This document shows, piece by piece, positions 61,834-64,000 of a stretch of DNA of 64,000 nt. Under the pieces are notes generated by a model. It was not told where the DNA came from and did no database searches. It saw only the letters and a list, made by a program, of their open reading frames with translations. This DNA is from Cyanodermella asteris (taxonomy: Eukaryota > Ascomycota > Lecanoromycetes > Ostropales > Stictidaceae). The stretch covers positions 233,537 through 297,536 of the forward strand of contig UYJD01000018.1 of NCBI GenBank assembly GCA_900618795.1, given 5' to 3'. The stretch's first letter is position 1; each line of letters starts with the position of its first letter. Position numbers and translations under genes: made by a program.

Positions 61834-63700
61834 GACAGAGGTTAATCGATGGGTCGTAGCCTTGAGGATGAGGTGGACGTTCCGACGAGCAGGCAGACTT
61901 TACAACACTTTTCGAATTCCAGGTTGGCAAAATTATCTGCCTCGTGAATATGGAGGCAAAATCGGCCGATACGATCGGGACAGTAGCTGGTACTGATCTC
62001 ACGTTGGGACACTCAGCTCGTGGTCAGCAGGGCATTTCGCGGTTGACTGAATGCATTTGCAAGGCAAAATCTACAATGGCGCCGCGAAGAAGGCGGACTA
62101 CTACATTGCCGTGCGGCCGGCTATGGCTTTGCTGCGGACCATTTTGAGATGAACGTTAGTGCATCTGACGTGGTGATGACCCCTTATCCTGAGCTTGCCC
62201 CTATCTGGGTCCCGATATGTGTTGGCGTGGTGCTTTGGAGATCGGCGGCGTCGCTGCGGCTAGAGCGCCGACCAGGTCGGCTTCAAGCAATATGTTTGAG
62301 GCGGGCCGACACATGTTGTGCGCAGAATTGAACATGTATTCCGAAAGTCGTATTTGGAAGTGCTTCTACGGACACATAAGCTAGATAGGTAGTGATATGA
62401 CCGCCAACACAAGTCCTCTTGTGAACGACCGGTGTCAATGTACCTGTTCGCGCAGCTGCACACGACGCTGCGAAGGCTCCAATCCCGACATGCTTGATTG
62501 ACTTTGACTCAATCTAGAATTTGAGCAGAGGGAGATGGTTTGTGCAGATAAATATCTTGGGCTCCAAGATTACTGCGATGCCATTCACGATCTCCCGCGG
62601 CACGATTTACCATGGCCGATATCAACGACTTCAATTCGAACTGGCCGCGGTTGAATCTCCAATTACCATTGGCTGGTAGGCCAAACCGCTGTAAGACTTA
62701 TTGTAAGTTCATTCTGCAGAGGTGTCGTCTATAAGTGTAAGCTTCGAAAGAAAGGTATGCTCCAGACGTTTTCCTTGCAAGTCCAAACCCAGACCTCGAT
62801 CAACACAGACTTATACCTCCGCGACAGCCAAGGAGACAACTATGGACACGAGATATCGCGGCAGAACCAAACCAAAAAGGTCTCCCATGTCGACCATCGA
62901 CAACCTTGGCTAATGGAGGCTATCGCACCTTTACCGAATGGCGAGGCTTGCTCTCGCAGGTAATGGCCCTGGTTCAAGAGGTCAAAACCAAGAATACTAT
63001 GCTCAAAGTTACAAGGAGAAGATCAATTTTCAACTGGACGGATATACTGTTCAGCGTACTGACTGTATTGTGCATCGGCAGTCGTTGCGCTCCTGACTCG
63101 GACAAGATACTACTCGAAGCCGGATTCTACTATCAGCATATCCGACACTGCGAGCTCCCATTCGAATCCGAATGGCACTGACTTATGCTTTCTTTGCTAT
63201 TTCGGTCACGTTCCACCTGGCCATGGCGTCGAAAAATTCCCTCTTGTTCCTCTTGCGCATCGATCTGCGTAGACGGCGACTTGAGGCGTGGTATATCGTG
63301 ATTGAAAAGGAGCTTAAAAGCGCGCGGCTGTTCGCGATGTCCGGCGCTGCTCTGTTGTACTCTTGGCCATAAGTTCGATCATTCCTGAATTCGGAAAATC
63401 TCGTCATCTGATTCGGGATGGGGTTCAGATCACACTTTGAGCGAAGGCTCGCGATAATCAGAGAAAGCCTGTAGTGCGATACGACGAGCTGGGCAAGTTT
63501 GTGTTGACAGAAAGCTGAGATCCTCCAGGCTGTCGATGACTAGGGCAGCAGAGTTGGCTGTGACCTGTCCGGCTACTGAGAGGTGGATATATACAAGTCA
63601 GACCAACTGTCGTCCTCAATCAATTAAGTCATGCACAATATTTCAGTGGTTTGTTCTACGACACACCCAAGATCTGAAACGCCTGCCCGTTGTAAGGTTT
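61834..63700. other. 1.9 kb without a clear gene
   Basis: Left end: promoter of GGPP synthase. An ATG at 62611 opens MADINDFNSNWPRL and runs 36 codons. Open frames at 62757-62963 and 62906-63181 (with one hydrophobic stretch, FNWTDILFSVLTVLCIG) follow in other frames. They could be pieces of a spliced or decayed gene, but no consistent exon set was found. Confidence 0.3.
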
Positions 63701-64000
63701 GGCCGTCAGCGACGATCTCGCCTCGGCCAAGCAGCTTCCGCCCGCCGGCTCCCCGGGCAACGGAACCTCCAACACACGTTCCACCGAAGTCAATACCCGC
63801 CCTGCACTCCACAATTACACAAGTCCCAGACGCCATCTTCACGGTAGTGGGTACGGCTACCTCTCCAGCTCTCTCCACAATCCTCGCTCCCAGCTGCTCG
63901 CTACAGCAAATTCCGAGCTTCTTCTCTCCTTCAAATCCCCGGGCTGGTCAAATTGACCTACGGAAGCTCGCCCGCCATGGAGTCTCTGCTGTCGCTGTCC
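63701..64000 (+). CDS. Possible 5' part of a gene leaving the window
   Basis: One plus-strand frame stays open to the window edge and reads PAPRATEPPTHVPPKSIPAL..., then VPDAIFTVVGTATSPALSTILA and LRKLARHGVSAVAV, with a coding-like composition. No start codon is seen in frame nearby and no family was recognised. Competing frames on both strands are also open over most of this stretch. Confidence 0.25.

Noticed and set aside
1-64000. Transposons, virus-like or LTR elements
   Set aside because: No reverse transcriptase, integrase, capsid or transposase motif, long terminal repeats or large inverted repeats were noticed on either strand.

Overview
The window is nuclear DNA of a filamentous ascomycete (Pezizomycotina). 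Genes sit singly on both strands with separate promoters. Nearly every intron I could place is 47-60 nt long with GTRNGT donors and CAG/TAG acceptors. The protein families are typically fungal: a Pth11-like seven-helix receptor, a Kre9/Knh1-like wall protein, Lrg1 RhoGAP and GPI-anchored Ser/Ala-rich proteins. A dothideomycete is my best guess, but that is inference. No rRNA, convincing tRNA, CRISPR array or intact transposon was recognised.

Layout. 0-10 kb: a truncated alpha/beta hydrolase (-), a DEDDh RNA exonuclease, a spliced ~30-residue cysteine micro-protein, a GPI-type secreted protein (-) and a Kre9/Knh1-like protein. 10-20 kb: a Pth11-like receptor (-), a divergent and apparently decaying poly(ADP-ribose) glycohydrolase, an acidic-tailed protein, a decayed alpha/beta hydrolase and a wax-synthase-like MBOAT protein with a GC-AG intron (-). 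20-27 kb: ESCRT-III Did2, glycine decarboxylase GCV2 and a long disordered protein with a recent 102-bp internal duplication (-). 28-35 kb: three consecutive single-pass membrane proteins (two are cysteine-rich paralogues; the third has a long Pro/Arg-rich tail), then Gpi11/PIG-F (-). 36-43 kb: a GPI-type protein, a DUF202 membrane protein, an Arg/Gly-rich spliced gene (-) and ATP1, the F1-ATPase alpha subunit, in eight exons (-). 43-54 kb: Lrg1-type LIM-RhoGAP, cytidine deaminase, a tandem-UBC protein and two uncharacterised genes, all on the minus strand. 55-64 kb: a MetX-like hydrolase, a tandem pair of small secreted proteins, a Sam35/metaxin-like import protein (-), geranylgeranyl diphosphate synthase (-) and about 2 kb with no clear gene.

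Most genes are independent housekeeping units: mitochondrial energy and C1 metabolism (ATP1, GCV2, Sam35-like), wall and GPI-anchor biology (Gpi11, Kre9-like, GPI proteins, Lrg1) and ubiquitin or endosomal traffic (UBC protein, Did2). No biosynthetic gene cluster is evident.

The most unusual signal is a family of degenerate tandem arrays with an exact 12-bp period, most with one GTAC-like tetranucleotide per unit. They occur at 16277-16312, 35067-35217, 38917-39012, 39211-39350 and 42959-43220. One lies inside an intron and another in the 3' coding part of the same gene. I do not recognise this family.
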